Shown here: positions 27,643 to 38,399 of the stretch, piece by piece
Numbering within the stretch: position 1 is the stretch's first letter
How the letters are laid out: every line of letters begins with the position of its first letter
NCBI GenBank assembly: GCA_021442155.1
Contig: CM038223.1
Coordinates: 31,780,983 to 31,844,982 of the forward strand
Source: Cymbidium sinense
Taxonomy: Eukaryota; Streptophyta; Magnoliopsida; Asparagales; Orchidaceae
Length of the DNA: 64,000 bases
Reading direction: 5' to 3'
Made by a program: the position numbers and the translations under genes
Notes under the pieces: model-generated
Told to the model about the DNA's origin: nothing
The model's input: only the letters and a program-made list of their open reading frames with translations
Database searches by the model: none

Positions 27643-27720
27643 TTGTATAAAGGTAGAGCTCGGCTACCCATTTTTCTTTCTTTCAGGGTGTACAGTAGTA
27701 CTCGATTGCATTGGCCTATT
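27643..27720 (+). promoter_or_regulatory. Best-preserved TATA-like promoter block (L4)
   Basis: TGTATAAAGG is followed at once by TAGAGCTCGGCTACCC, a TTTCTTTCTTTC pyrimidine run, and GTACAGTAGTACTCG. It lies about 1.45 kb before the LTR 3' end. The same distance holds in L5 and L6, which fits a U3 of about 5 kb and an R-U5 of about 1.4 kb. Possible polyadenylation signal AATAAA lies about 200 bp downstream at 27844-27849. The promoter role is inferred. Confidence 0.55.
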
Positions 27721-28330
27721 TTATAAATTTAAATAAGTTTGATTTATTTTGGGTCTGTAATAGAATCAACCTATTTTTCTAAGTTTCTTTCTATGCCGTG
27801 TTTTTTTTGTGATGAAAGCTTAGAGGTAGGCTCATAAGAAAAAAATAAAGCTTATACCCAATTAAATTTAATCAATTTAAACATAAATAATGCAATTAAA
27901 AATTTCACTTAAAGTAAAACACTATGAAATAACTTAAAATCAATTAGAAACCAATTATCTCTTGAAAATCATGCAATCATATTACTTTAATCCTTGAATT
28001 GGGTAACTTCTCCCATTGCACATAAGGGGCATTTGACCTGTGAGGATAACCACCTTTTGGAGAAGCCTACTTTCTATTATTGATTTGGCACATGATTTAT
28101 TTTCTAATTGCATACCATGTGGGCATAAATTACATACCCATGGCATAAAATGATCATAGAGTCAAAATGTTATAAATAAAAAAAGTGTGAATTAATTAGT
28201 ACATTTCATACCCTACATTATCTTAGGGATTAGGGAGTGACTCTAGGATTCTTAGATTTCTTTCTTAAAAATGCAATATCTCAGCCATCTTGTATTTATA
28301 AGGCTTGGCATCATGAATTTAAAATGTGTT

Positions 28331-28375
28331 TAGGTGGTGTTAGCTGGCAACCCCTCTAGGAGGGTTGTAAGTCTA
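28331..28375 (+). other. Conserved R-U5 hairpin block (L4 example)
   Basis: AGGTGGTGTTAGCTGG is followed by a short inverted repeat, CAACCC...GGGTTG (28348-28367), and then TAAGTCTAGAAGAG. The block recurs near 5620 (L1), 7740 (L3), 14090 (L2), 40950 (L5), 48930 (L6), 60415 (L7) and 63540 (L9). In L1 the stem reads CCACC/GGTGG, which suggests paired changes. It lies in the inferred transcribed part of the LTR. Confidence 0.45.
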
Positions 28376-29095
28376 GAAGAGTCATAGATATGTTAGTTCC
28401 CTCAAGTGAGAGGAATGACTGATAATTCCCAAAATAAAACAAGATTGAGCATCTGACATGTGTCAGAAGCACTAGTAGATTAGATTCTAAAGCATCCTTT
28501 TTTGAGTAAGTTTTTTCTACTATCTTGTGATGCTAGAATCTAAGTCCTAGATTTCTAAGAAAATATCAACTCAAAATCTAAACTAAATTCTAAAATTTAA
28601 AGCCTGATTATAGGATCATTGAAGTGCCTACTAGGCATCCTAATATCAATAAGTATTTTTTTTTCTTTTATCCTATTTGACTTTCAAAAATAACTCCCTC
28701 TACCTTGGATCAATCCTAATTTAAATTCCAAAAATCAATCTTTTTAAAAGCAGCTTAGAACTCCATAGAAATGATGATTTAGTTCTTTAATTGAGAGTAT
28801 TCCTAGGAAGAGATCCCACTTACTATGTAATTAACTATATGAGCTTACCTCTATAGGGAGCTATGAACCCAATTTAAAACAAACCTTGTTCTACTTTCCT
28901 TGAAGTTTAGGGGAAAATTCTCTAGTACACGAAAGACCCATTAGCCTTAGGAGTATTTTATTAAATGACCAAATCTATTATAGAAAAGCATATTTATCTT
29001 CTAAGATAAAATGTTAATTCCTAAATGACATATTTGATCATCCAATTAAGAAATTCCTAAACTCTATGTGGTGTCAAACAAAGTTTTTCTCATCA

Positions 29096-29110
29096 ATGCC
29101 TTCAAGATAC
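29096..29110. repeat. Target-site duplication, 3' side of the LINE
   Basis: ATGCCTTCAAGATAC. It matches ATGCCTTCAAGAGAC at 36575-36589 in 14 of 15 bases and abuts the poly(A) tail of the LINE. It starts directly after the last base assigned to L4. Confidence 0.92.
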
Positions 29111-29144
29111 TTTTTTTTTGGGACTCCATAAAGGGAATTTTATT
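29111..29144 (-). terminator. LINE poly(A) tail and polyadenylation signal
   Basis: Nine T on the plus strand (29111-29119) are the A tail. AATAAA on the minus strand is at 29139-29144, ending about 19 bases before the tail, a normal spacing for cleavage. Confidence 0.88.
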
Positions 29145-30853
29145 GCCACAATAAAAGGGTTACAAGGTCCTTAAGAGGGGATAAACTCAAAACTACTACT
29201 CAAAGAGCTACATTCAACCTAGAGAGTAAATCCCCTGACTAAGTACAACCAAAACATATGAAAAAGTAAAAGAAAGCAAAGGTACAAATGAGCAAATAAA
29301 AAGTCATTGGACAGCCATCAGCAGAGGCTCTTGCAGATGAGAGAAGTCTATGCCTCCAGTAGAGAAGGAACCTGCAAGAGAACACACATAATCTGCAAAC
29401 ATCTAGAAGAAAGAATTAGCACAGTTAAATTGATACAAGCTAAATTGAAAGTAGAAATAGAATAACTTGAGAGAGATAAAGAGAAATGTGTGGAGAAAGG
29501 CTCGTGCTCAATCACACCAAATTCGGGCAGCCACAAACATGAACATCCAAACTTCAAAGGAAGGGTCACATCAGATGTGCTACTACCAGCCAAAGAATGG
29601 GTGAAATCACTCCAGCCATCATAGCCTACAAACATGGGGGAAAATAGCAACCATTGGATGAAAGTCGTGTGATCATTAAGACCTACATACCAAAGCATAG
29701 CCACATACACTATGGAAGAGAAGCCAACACAAATCCGAATGGTAAAGGGGTGACACCAATCCTTACTAAAATAATAAACACTAGACAATGCCAACATAAC
29801 AGTCAAAATCATAGCCAACAATACCCCAACCAGAAGATACACCATATTGAGGAAAGTCAATCAGAGTTACCTGCTTACCAAGACACCATTTTCTTTTATG
29901 AAGAGAAAATCCAAATAATGCCAACATAATATCAGAATGCACAGCCCACAACAACCCTACCCTGAGGTCACCCTATAGAGAGAGAAACCAAATAGGGTCA
30001 GCAATATAAATGATAACATCCACCATATTAATGGCATGATTACAGCCATATATGTACAGTTCAAAAAGAACTAAGCATAACTGAAGTAGTGGATAATTCC
30101 ATACAGCAAAGGCATAGTTAATACAGTTAAAACCTGACAGAAAATAAACCATTAGTCCAGGCATTAAACCATCCACAATAGGGAGCTGTAAAGGCTCCGA
30201 TAACATGGTTAACCACCCAGTAGTCAACCAAACAAAAAAACCAATCAGAAACCAGCCACAATAGTTTTCCAGCTGAACAAAAAAAATCTGATAGACCATT
30301 CAGCCAAAAGCCAAAACTGCAAACCAAATACTAAGCCCAACAGAGAGTATTATAAGTAATACCATTACTGTAAACAAACCACAAAGAGAAGGTGAAGTTA
30401 AAAAATAGTTAAGAAAACATCACCAGTGAGGATAGTGGGGAGGGGAGGCAAGAGACAATCCCAAACGTTCAAGGAAGCAGTACTAATGGCAAGCAAAGTA
30501 AATAATCTAACCATATAGCTGGACAACTACCAGTTATCTAGCAACTGGGGCTACAGAGGCAGGATTCACCATTGCATGATAACCAGAAAAATGCTGCAGG
30601 GAGAAACATTAGGAAACCAAGAAGCACAAAAAAGGAAAATGAAAGAGCAGCATAACCCAAATAGCCCAGAGACATAAGCAAGCCATGATATTCAGTAGCA
30701 CCCAACTACCAACCAGAAAGGAAAAGGGACAAAAATAAAAAAGCCTAAAAAAGAAGACTAGCCCCAGCCCAACCAAGAAAAGGTAAAGCATCCAGGCAAT
30801 AAAATAAATTAAAGTTCCCAAATTTCCTCCTGAAAAAAAGAAGGCAGAAATTA
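29120..30853 (-). other. Long T-rich LINE 3' region with hydrophobic frames
   Basis: This covers the 1.73 kb between the ORF2 stop and the A tail. On the minus strand it is T- and TG-rich, so several frames read as strongly hydrophobic peptides: 170 codons at 29348-29860, 108 at 29973-30299, 66 at 30127-30327 and 70 at 30609-30821. None shows a domain I recognise. The overlap of two hydrophobic frames at 30127-30299 argues that composition, not selection, produces them. I read the stretch as an unusually long 3' untranslated region. Confidence 0.6.
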
Positions 30854-33800
30854 CTAAGGACTTCTAACATAAGGCAAACCAATTTTATCAAGATTCATAA
30901 GCCCCCATAAGAGGGAAGGAATATCATCATTGGAGAATAGATTCAAAGAGGAGGACTTTGCTCTCCAATTAGCAAGAAAATTAGCTCAGGAATTACCTTC
31001 TCAATAGATATGAGAAATATGATAATCTAGGTTGGCAAGAAGTCTCCTCATATAGTTAAGTAAATAAAAAACTTTAGCATTACCATGAGCTCCTGAATTT
31101 AATAATTCAAGAAGAAGGAGAGCATCAACTTCAAACCAAATTTTCTGGAATCCTTTCTAAAGGCAGATAGAAATCCCATAGTGCAGACCATTAAGCTCAT
31201 CAAATAATGCAGAATAAGGTTGTAGAGGAGCAGCAAAAGCAGTGATCACCTGTCCACTATAATCTCTTAAAATCCCCCCATAATCATAAAAGCCATTAGA
31301 AACTGAACCATTAGTTTTAACCTTAATGACATGAAAATTCAGCTTAATCCAATATATAATTTTATGAGTAGGCTCAAAATCAGAAGAAGGGATAAAAATC
31401 CTAAAGTTAGGGGCCATATATTTATACCCTTTGAAACTAGAGGAAGTAAGGAGATCAGCTTTATAAAGAAACATAATTTTACATTTGGTTCTAATAATAA
31501 TATGATGATAGTTCATAGGGATATCACGATACTTAGCATCATTTATTTCCAACCAAATATTCCGCAGAAGAGTAGTGGCTAAAACAACTTTGACATGGCC
31601 TTTAGGGGTGTGAGAGAAACAAGTTTCAAGAAGTTGCATGATAGAGAGTGATCCATCAAAATAGAGAGTATTTAACATACTATCATACCAGCTCCAAACC
31701 TTTACAGCAATAGGGCCATTCACGAAGACATGATCCATAGTTTCAATGTGAAAATAACACTGGCATTGATAGGGGAGTTGGAAGCCTTTTTTAAGGAGGG
31801 TAGCATCAATAAGAATGTTCTGCTTTAGAATACGCCAAGTTAAAACCGAGAAGGAGGTAGGGATAGAAATACTCTAGATTTTAGTGAAAACTAATGACTC
31901 TTGAGTTTCAAGTCTGAAAGAATGCCAAATATTCTTAAAAACAAAATCTCCAGAGGAGGAACTTTTAAAGAGAATTTGGTCAAATTTATTAGATAATGGA
32001 CAAATATTAAGGATTTTCACATTAGGGACATTGGAAAGTAATTGAGCTACATCCCAAGTATTATGCATAATGAAATGATTAACCTTAAGCCTCTCAGTGG
32101 AATGAGTATTAAGCAAAGAATTAATAGAACCTTGGCCCAGCCAATTATCTTGCCAAAAAAAGGATGATCCTGAATTCACACCCCAAGAGATCAGATTCTC
32201 AGCATCCCACTTGATATTACAAAGTCTTCTCCACACTGGAGAGTCAGCAGGTTTGTAAGGGCAAGTGAGGGGGTGTTTCCCCTTACAGTATTTGGCAAGC
32301 ACAAATTACGACCAGTAGCTATGGTTGTTTCTAAGATTCCACCACATTTTGTATGAAAAATATTTAATGGAGTCTTCTAAAGTTTTGCAACCTAAACCAC
32401 CTTCATTCAAAGGCCCACAATAGTTATGCCAACTAGCCCAATGAGCTTTTCTAGAAGAAGAGGTAGAACCCCAAAAAAATTATTAATAAGTCTATTAATC
32501 CTTTTAATAATATAACTGGTAGGCACAATAATGGATAGAAGATAGAAAGGCAAAAAGCAAAGAATACTTTTGATTAGGATAAGTCTACAACCAAAGGTAA
32601 GTAAATGGGACTCCCAAGAAGAAGTTTTCTTATATATTTTTTGAATAACTTCATCAAATAAGGAAGATCTTTTCGTTCCTCGATATAAAGGAGTACTTAG
32701 ATACTTGATAGGTAGGGTTTGATGTGCAAAGCTCGTAATATTCTTAATAGCATAAATCTTAGATGATGAAATTGATGAACTAGAAATAAAACAACTTTTG
32801 TTAGGGTTAATCTTCAAACCACTTTCCCTACCAAAAAGAGTATGGAATTTACATAACTTTTTAATGTAGAGAGTAGAACCATTGAAGAATGTAATGAAAT
32901 CATCAGTGAAGCTGAGGTGGGAAATGGGAAAGCCACCTCTAGTTTTGTAATACATGTTAGGCATGTTACCAAACATCTACTCAAAACTTCTAGAGAGATA
33001 TTCCACTGTAATAATGAAAAGGGCCAGAGAAAAGGGATCCCCTTACCTTTGCCCATGAGAGGAAGAGAAAAAGTCATGGACCTCGCCATTAATAAGTAAA
33101 CAAAACCAAGAGTTCTCAATACCATTCTTAATTAAAGTAATAAATTAACTTGAGAATCTAAATAGAGTCAAAATTTTATAAACGAAAGCCCAACTAATGT
33201 TATCATAAGCTTTGAAAATGTCCATCTTAAAAAGTAGGTTACCACAATGAACCTTGGCATTTAAATCATGGATGATCTCTTGGGCTAATAGAACATTATC
33301 AGAAATAGCTCGGCCTTTAACAAAACTAGTTTGGTTGGGGGAGATAATTTTAGGAAGTAGAATACTTAATCTTTTAGCCAAAATCTTAGAGATGAGCTTA
33401 TTAAAAAAAGGAACAAAGGCTAATTAGCCTAAAATGGCTCCAAAGTTCAAGATTTTCTATTTTTGGGATTAAAATAATGGAAGTGCTAAAAAAATATTTT
33501 GGGAGGATACTTCCCTTAAACAAATCCATAACAGCTTTAATCAAATCTTCTTTGATGATATGCTAGTATTTTTGAAAAAATAAGGTAGTAAAGCCATCTG
33601 GACCAGCAACCGAATCTGTATTCATCTTATGTAAAATGTTAGAAATTTTTGATTCAGAGGGTAATGAAGTAAGCATATTGTTATCTTCATCAGAAATGAG
33701 ATTAGTAAAAACTTAAGGCAAGGAAATCTCATCATAAGTCACATTTGTATTAAGGAGCTCACTAAAAAAAGAAACACCAGAATCTGTAAGCTCCTTATTA

Positions 33801-34960
33801 TCAGTACACCATATATCATCATTAATTTTAATTTTTTAATGTGATTTAGAGCCTTTTTCTTTTTAACCATGGCATGGAAATATTTGGTATTTCTATCTCC
33901 ATTAGATTTCTATTTTGTAGAAGCTTTTTGCTACCAATAAGTCTCCTCCATGTCTTGGTAGCATGTTAACCTATCTTTGGCTTGAGTTAATAAGGAAATT
34001 TTGGATGGATCATTAACGATAGAATCTTCTAAAACTATAACCTCATGTTCTTATTCTTAGAAGTTGGCAAAAAGATTTTTGAAGCAGTGTTTGTTCCACC
34101 AATTAAGGCATTATTTTAGCCTTTTTAATTTGAAGCATAGTCTCGTCATCCTGACAATAGAGTCATCAGGATGGAGAGGTTCACCCTAATTACTAGCAAC
34201 CACCTCCATAAATTTATCATCCTTAAGCCACATATTTTGAAATCGGAATGAAATATGAGAGGAGGGTTTATCGACACTAACCTTAATAGTGATGTGCAAG
34301 GGAGAATGGTCGGATAAGGTTCTACTGATATGTTCAATAGAGGTAATAGGAAGAAGGTTGATCCATACATCATTAAAAAGAATCCTATCTAATCTTTGCC
34401 ATAGTCTGTGATTATTCCAAGTGAAGTGAGATCTAGTAAATCTAATATTAGTAAGATGACGATCAAGGATCATGTTATTGAATTCCTCCATGGAAAATAG
34501 GTTAGGAGAATTATCACCAACTCATTCAAGAGGAAGAGATAATGTTAAAGTCCCCACCCACAAACTAGGGAGCATTGACAGAGGAAGAGAAACTAACAAG
34601 ATCTTCCCACAGAATCCTTCTACCATTCCTATTATAAGAGGCATATATAAAAGACCCAAAGCAACACCAACTATAATAAGTAATTTTAGCATTTAAAACC
34701 TGGGGTAAATCTTGCATAACTTGCAAAACAAAGGGACTCTTCCAAAAAATCCAAATTTTATTACTCGAGTTAGCAAAGAAATTATCAAAACCAATCATTC
34801 TAGCAATAGAAGCAATGTTAGAAGGGAGAATAAAGGGTTCCAAAATGGAGAAGAAAGAAATATTATGAGAATGAACTAAATTACTGATTCTATTTCTAAC
34901 AGATAGGGTATAAATCCCTCTCGAATTCTGAATAAGAAAAGAAATGATTTATTTTTGGGC
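30854..34960 (-). pseudogene. LINE ORF2: APE endonuclease, reverse transcriptase, RNase H (broken)
   Basis: About 1,370 codons, normal for plant L1 ORF2. The endonuclease is recognisable by ILEP (near 34845), GGDFN (34544-34558), FTWNN, RLDRILFN and SDHSPL (near 34305). RT motifs follow in order: AGPDGF, FRLISL, NQTSFVKGRAISDN, KMDIFKAYDNISW, then GQR*GDPFS, where the usual Gln is a TAA stop (33043-33045), and SHLSFTDDF with both catalytic Asp present (32899-32904). A zinc-finger RVT region (CQCYFHIETMDH, near 31750) and RNase H (VKTNGS, GGILRD, EVDA, EGNS*ANFLA) complete it. In RNase H, TNGS replaces the usual TDGS and ANFLA replaces ADFLA, so two likely catalytic Asp are Asn. Multiple stops and frameshifts make it non-functional. 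Longest open pieces are 31157-31738, 31874-32302, 32407-32976 and 33145-33381. The stop TAG is at 30854-30856. The start is not certain and overlaps or abuts the end of ORF1. Confidence 0.92.
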
Positions 34961-36461
34961 AGAGGAGCCAGTTTGAGTAACTCTGGCAAAACTAAGAAAT
35001 CTAGATTTAGAGGATTTGTTTTTCTTTTTAAAAATTGTTTGAAATTTATTGGCCATATCCATAGCATCATGGTCAGATAATGATTGATCGAGAAATTGAT
35101 TGGAACAAGGAAGCCAATTGAGGTTAGCATTGCAGGCCATTTTACCTTCTTCCAAATCATTATTATATTGTAAATTCAGATTAGGAATCAGGTCAAGGTT
35201 AGAAGAAGAAGCATAAGAAGGATTAGAGGCAGGCAAAACATAAATACCTAAATCAGGAGTAGAAACTATCTCTAAATATTGCACACCAGCCATTCCTTCA
35301 TGATCAATCACTTTTTCTTTAATTAAAGGTGTCAAAGAGGTAGGAATAGATGCATTGGATAGAGTGCCTGTAACCATAAGTGATGCAGAACTATTATTAG
35401 TAACATTAACGCCAATATTATTACAGTTCAAGTGATTATTCTCATTAGAAGGGACCACATCATTATTAGCAAGTGTGGCATCCTGCAGTTGACTAGACAT
35501 AGCCGCAATAATATCTGATTAAGGAATAGGAAGCTCAAGGCCATGGCCCTCAGATTTCGGTAAGGAGATATTAGAGAACATAGCATTTTATGGTTTAATC
35601 AAGGGATCCTTAAGAGATGAAACTGACTTAGGAAGCACAACAAAACTTTTCTTGAGATGTGGATGAACCACAAAGCATTCTGAAATCCCATGCCCATGAA
35701 TTTTACAATGAGAACAAAAAATAGGAAAGTTCTTAAAATCCACTTTTTGTAAATAATCATATTTCTTTGAGCCTAACCAAATTTTCGTTGGGTATTTTTT
35801 AGCTATATCCAACTCAACAAGTATCTGAGAAATAGATGGCCTTGTGTTAGAAGCAGTCGCCTGATCTAATTAGAGAGGCCGACCGAACAACCCAGCCACG
35901 ATAAAGAGAAATTCAAGATTAAAGAAATGTACCCATAAATTGGGAATGGAAATCCAGACAGGAACAATAGGAGACTCCTCCTTAATGTCAAAAATAAGGC
36001 GTCTATTTCAACAAATGCATCTAACAGTTGAAAACAAAATATGATTGTCTAGAAAAAACTCAAAAATAATCCAAATCATTTGAAAGCTAAATCAGGACAT
36101 GGCATGAGTCTATTAATTCAACAGAAAAAATACGAGAGAGCTTCAAACTACGAAAAAAATATCTAATATTCTCCATAGTAGGACGTCGCAGTGCAAATTT
36201 ACCCACCAATGTAAATTCAAATAGTTTAGCAAGCCTTTCCACCACTGAATCAGCACACATAATCATGGGTACACCCCGAAAAGAAGTAGAGATAAGATCA
36301 AGTGACTCACCCATGTTATTGGCCTTATTCTCAAGAAGATCCTTCAATGATTTAGATGCCAGGGAGGGATTGGGTCCAGAGATCCCTGAGGGTTCAGGAA
36401 GTTTCACACTCGCAACAGAAGAAGCTGGGTTTCCCCAAGGGGAAATAGAGATCATATCCAT
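34949..36461 (-). pseudogene. LINE ORF1: DUF4283 / CCHC nucleic-acid-binding protein (broken)
   Basis: The first frame (36461-36087, 124 codons, ATG start) ends in a DUF4283-type segment with GKFALRRPTMENIRYFFRSL and DSCHVLI, then meets a stop. The next part, in other frames, continues with VPVWISIPNLW and a TRPS...VELDIAKKYP stretch. It then reaches a zinc knuckle C-X2-C-X4-H-X4-C at 35675-35716 (CSHCKIHGHGISEC). The last frame (35500-34949, 183 codons) is low in recognisable motifs, rich in Asn and Ser, and ends basic. In plant L1 elements this protein binds the element RNA. At least two stops or frameshifts break it here. Confidence 0.88.
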
Positions 36462-36574
36462 GATCAGTAGGCACGCATGTTAAGAAAATTGAAAGCCAAG
36501 CAGGGCCATCGAGATGAAAGAGGAGCCAAGAAAGCCACACGATGAAGAGGGGAGAAGGAAATCACTAGAGCACT
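36462..36574 (-). other. LINE 5' leader
   Basis: The 113 bases between the target duplication and the first ORF1 ATG are pyrimidine-rich on the minus strand (TTCCTTCTCCCCTCTTCATC). Internal promoter activity is expected for LINEs, but I cannot point to a specific box. Confidence 0.55.
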
Positions 36575-36589
36575 ATGCCTTCAAGAGAC
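36575..36589. repeat. Target-site duplication, 5' side of the LINE
   Basis: ATGCCTTCAAGAGAC, partner of 29096-29110. Its presence at the 5' end shows the LINE is not 5'-truncated. Confidence 0.92.
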
Positions 36590-36739
36590 TTAGTTTCATC
36601 TTGACTACAATAGATTTTTCAATAGCTAACTTAAGAAGAAAGCATTAAGACTCGTATCTTTATAAATGAGATTAATAGGAGGTAAATGACTAACCAGTCC
36701 TATAGAAAGGATCTATAAAAACACTTTAAAGTTTTCTTT

Positions 36740-38230
36740 TCCTAGAAAGGATGCCATTATGGGCACTTACTCCTGATCCAAACCACATGAAATTTTAACC
36801 AAGCAAAGATGCCCCTATGAAATTTACTCTTATCTAGTTAGCTATTAGTAAGGGGTCTTTATAGACTTAATTACAACCTAAATAGCTGAGCTGAGGGGAA
36901 GGAGCTTTAATAGCTCAATCTTAAACCTAAAATTTTGTCTTCTTGGCATGGTCACATGGAATTAATTCCTAACCTAAATAGTCTATAGGAATGGGGTCTT
37001 CAATGACTTATTTCCACTTCTTAATTTATTTGGTTTAAGCCAAAAAAAAGGGTCACATGGACTTAGATCCTAATCTAGTGAAGTTCAGTTAATAGGAAGG
37101 AGCCTTCAATAGCTTAATTCCAACCTAGGTAGCTTGAAAAGAAAAAGCATCATAATGACTTAATCATATCCCAAATTTTTTTACTAGGATGCCTGCTTAG
37201 GGACTTACTCTTATCTAATTCACCATTAAGAAGAAGCCTTCAATGGCTTAATTCCATCTTAAGTAGCCTAAATGAGGAAAATGAGCCCTAATGACTTGAT
37301 CCTAAACCTCAAACTTTTGACTAATAGGAAATGGGTCTTGGTGACTTAATCCTAACCTAAGTAGTCTTTTTGATAGGTAAGGGTCTTAGTGACTTAATCC
37401 TATTCTTGTCTTTCAGAATGAATGCCTATGGAGGAACTTCTTTTTAACTAGCTATTAGGAAGGGGCCTTCAATGGCTTAATACAACTTGAATAGCTTGGG
37501 TTGTGGAAAGGGGTCTTTGATGACTTGATCCTAAACCTCACATTTCAACTAATACAAAAGGGTTCTTTGTGATTTAATTCTAACCATGTAGTCTATTTGA
37601 CAAGAAATGGGTTTTAGTTACTTAATCCAATCCATGTCATCTGAAAGGATGCCTACTAAGGGACTTACTCCTATTTGATTAATTATTAAGATGGGGCCTT
37701 TGATGGCTTGATCCAACTTAAATACTTTAAAGGGAGGAAAGGGGTCTGCATGACTTAATCCTAACCTCAAATTCTAACTAATAAGAAAGGGGTCATAGTG
37801 ACTTAATCCTAACCTAAATAGTCTATTTGACAAGGAAAGTAGTCTTAATGACTTAATCTTATCCTGTGAATAGCAGGATTGGTGCTATAAAATACTTGCT
37901 CTAATCTTAAAAAGTTTATAGGAAGGGTGCCACAAGAAGGCTTGCTCCCAACCTATTGAAAGAATGAGTGATGTAATAAAAGGCTTACTTTAAACTTAAG
38001 GGAATAATGCACAAAGGCTTACTCCAAACCCATATAGAAGACATGAGAAAGGTGTCATGAAGGATTACTCCCAATTCAATATACGTATATGAAAAGTGCC
38101 ATGAAAGGCTTGCTCCTAACTTATAGATGATATGAGTGAGCAAGATGGGGTCTTTAGTGACTTAATTTGTAATCTTTTAGGTCTTTTGACTAATAAGCAT
38201 GAGTCATGTATACCTAATCCTAACTTAATT
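36740..38230. repeat. Minisatellite with ~46-bp monomers in ~230-bp higher-order units
   Basis: The core GACTTAATCCTAACC recurs every 40-50 bases, for example near 37155, 37203, 37244, 37293, 37341, 37389, 37434, 37472, 37520, 37570, 37618, 37661, 37702, 37750, 37799, 37848 and 37893. Monomer types repeat in order. The GGGACTTACTCC type appears near 37200, 37434, 37661 and 37893, so the higher-order period is 227-232 bp with five monomers. The array is clear from about 37150 to 37900 and more degenerate on both sides. It sits at the 3' end of the gypsy internal region, where Tat/Ogre elements are known to carry tandem repeats. Confidence 0.85.
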
Positions 38231-38399
38231 AGTCTAACTAGTGAGAGGTGTTTGAAAGATTTGCTTCCATTTCTTAGTTTCACTAATTTGGTGAAGAAGG
38301 TTTCAAAAGTTGAAGTGTATTTGTGAAAGAGGGTTTGGACACATTTTGGACCTAATGTATAGTATGCCAATGCCATAGGCAAAAAATTTCATCATTTTC

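Larger units (their letters stand above)
19951..29095 (+). mobile_element. Giant LTR copy L4 (subfamily A), split by a copia LTR
   Basis: This LTR is read on the plus strand and is the inverted counterpart of L2. About 168 bases of its 5' part precede the copia LTR. The rest runs from 22904 to 29095, giving about 6.36 kb without the insert. Recognisable parts are the GTGGGTCCCAC motif near 23002, the TTGACC/CCCAAAT block (23100-23480), the A-rich region (about 24660-26760), the promoter block (27643-27720), an AATAAA at 27844-27849, the hairpin block (28331-28375) and the terminal TATGTGGTGTCA motif. Its last bases (CTCATCA) correspond to CCCCACA in L8. About 75 bases are missing from its 5' end at the junction with L2. 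I see no PBS directly downstream, so it was probably a solo LTR. Confidence 0.75.
29111..36574 (-). mobile_element. Near full-length L1-type LINE retrotransposon, inactive
   Basis: This 7,464-bp non-LTR element lies on the minus strand and is bounded by a 15-bp target duplication. From its 5' end (36574) it has a 113-base leader, ORF1 (DUF4283 domain, CCHC knuckle, long tail), then ORF2 with APE endonuclease, reverse transcriptase, zinc-finger RVT region and RNase H. A 1.74-kb 3' region with an AATAAA signal and a 9-base A tail follows. Domain order and content match plant L1-clade LINEs with a C-terminal RNase H. Both ORFs carry stops and frameshifts, several explicable as C-to-T changes, so it cannot move itself. 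Low divergence of the duplications and an intact 5' end suggest it arrived late in the history of this locus. Confidence 0.93.

Noticed and set aside
29348..29860. 170-codon frame as a functional membrane protein
   Set aside because: It lies in a T-rich LINE 3' region where several overlapping frames are equally hydrophobic, and no known domain is visible. It is kept only as a low-interest finding.
32814..33125. 103-codon minus-strand frame overlapping the RT region
   Set aside because: It is a shifted frame over the RT segment. The true RT motifs (KMDIFKAYDNISW, SHLSFTDDF) are in other frames.
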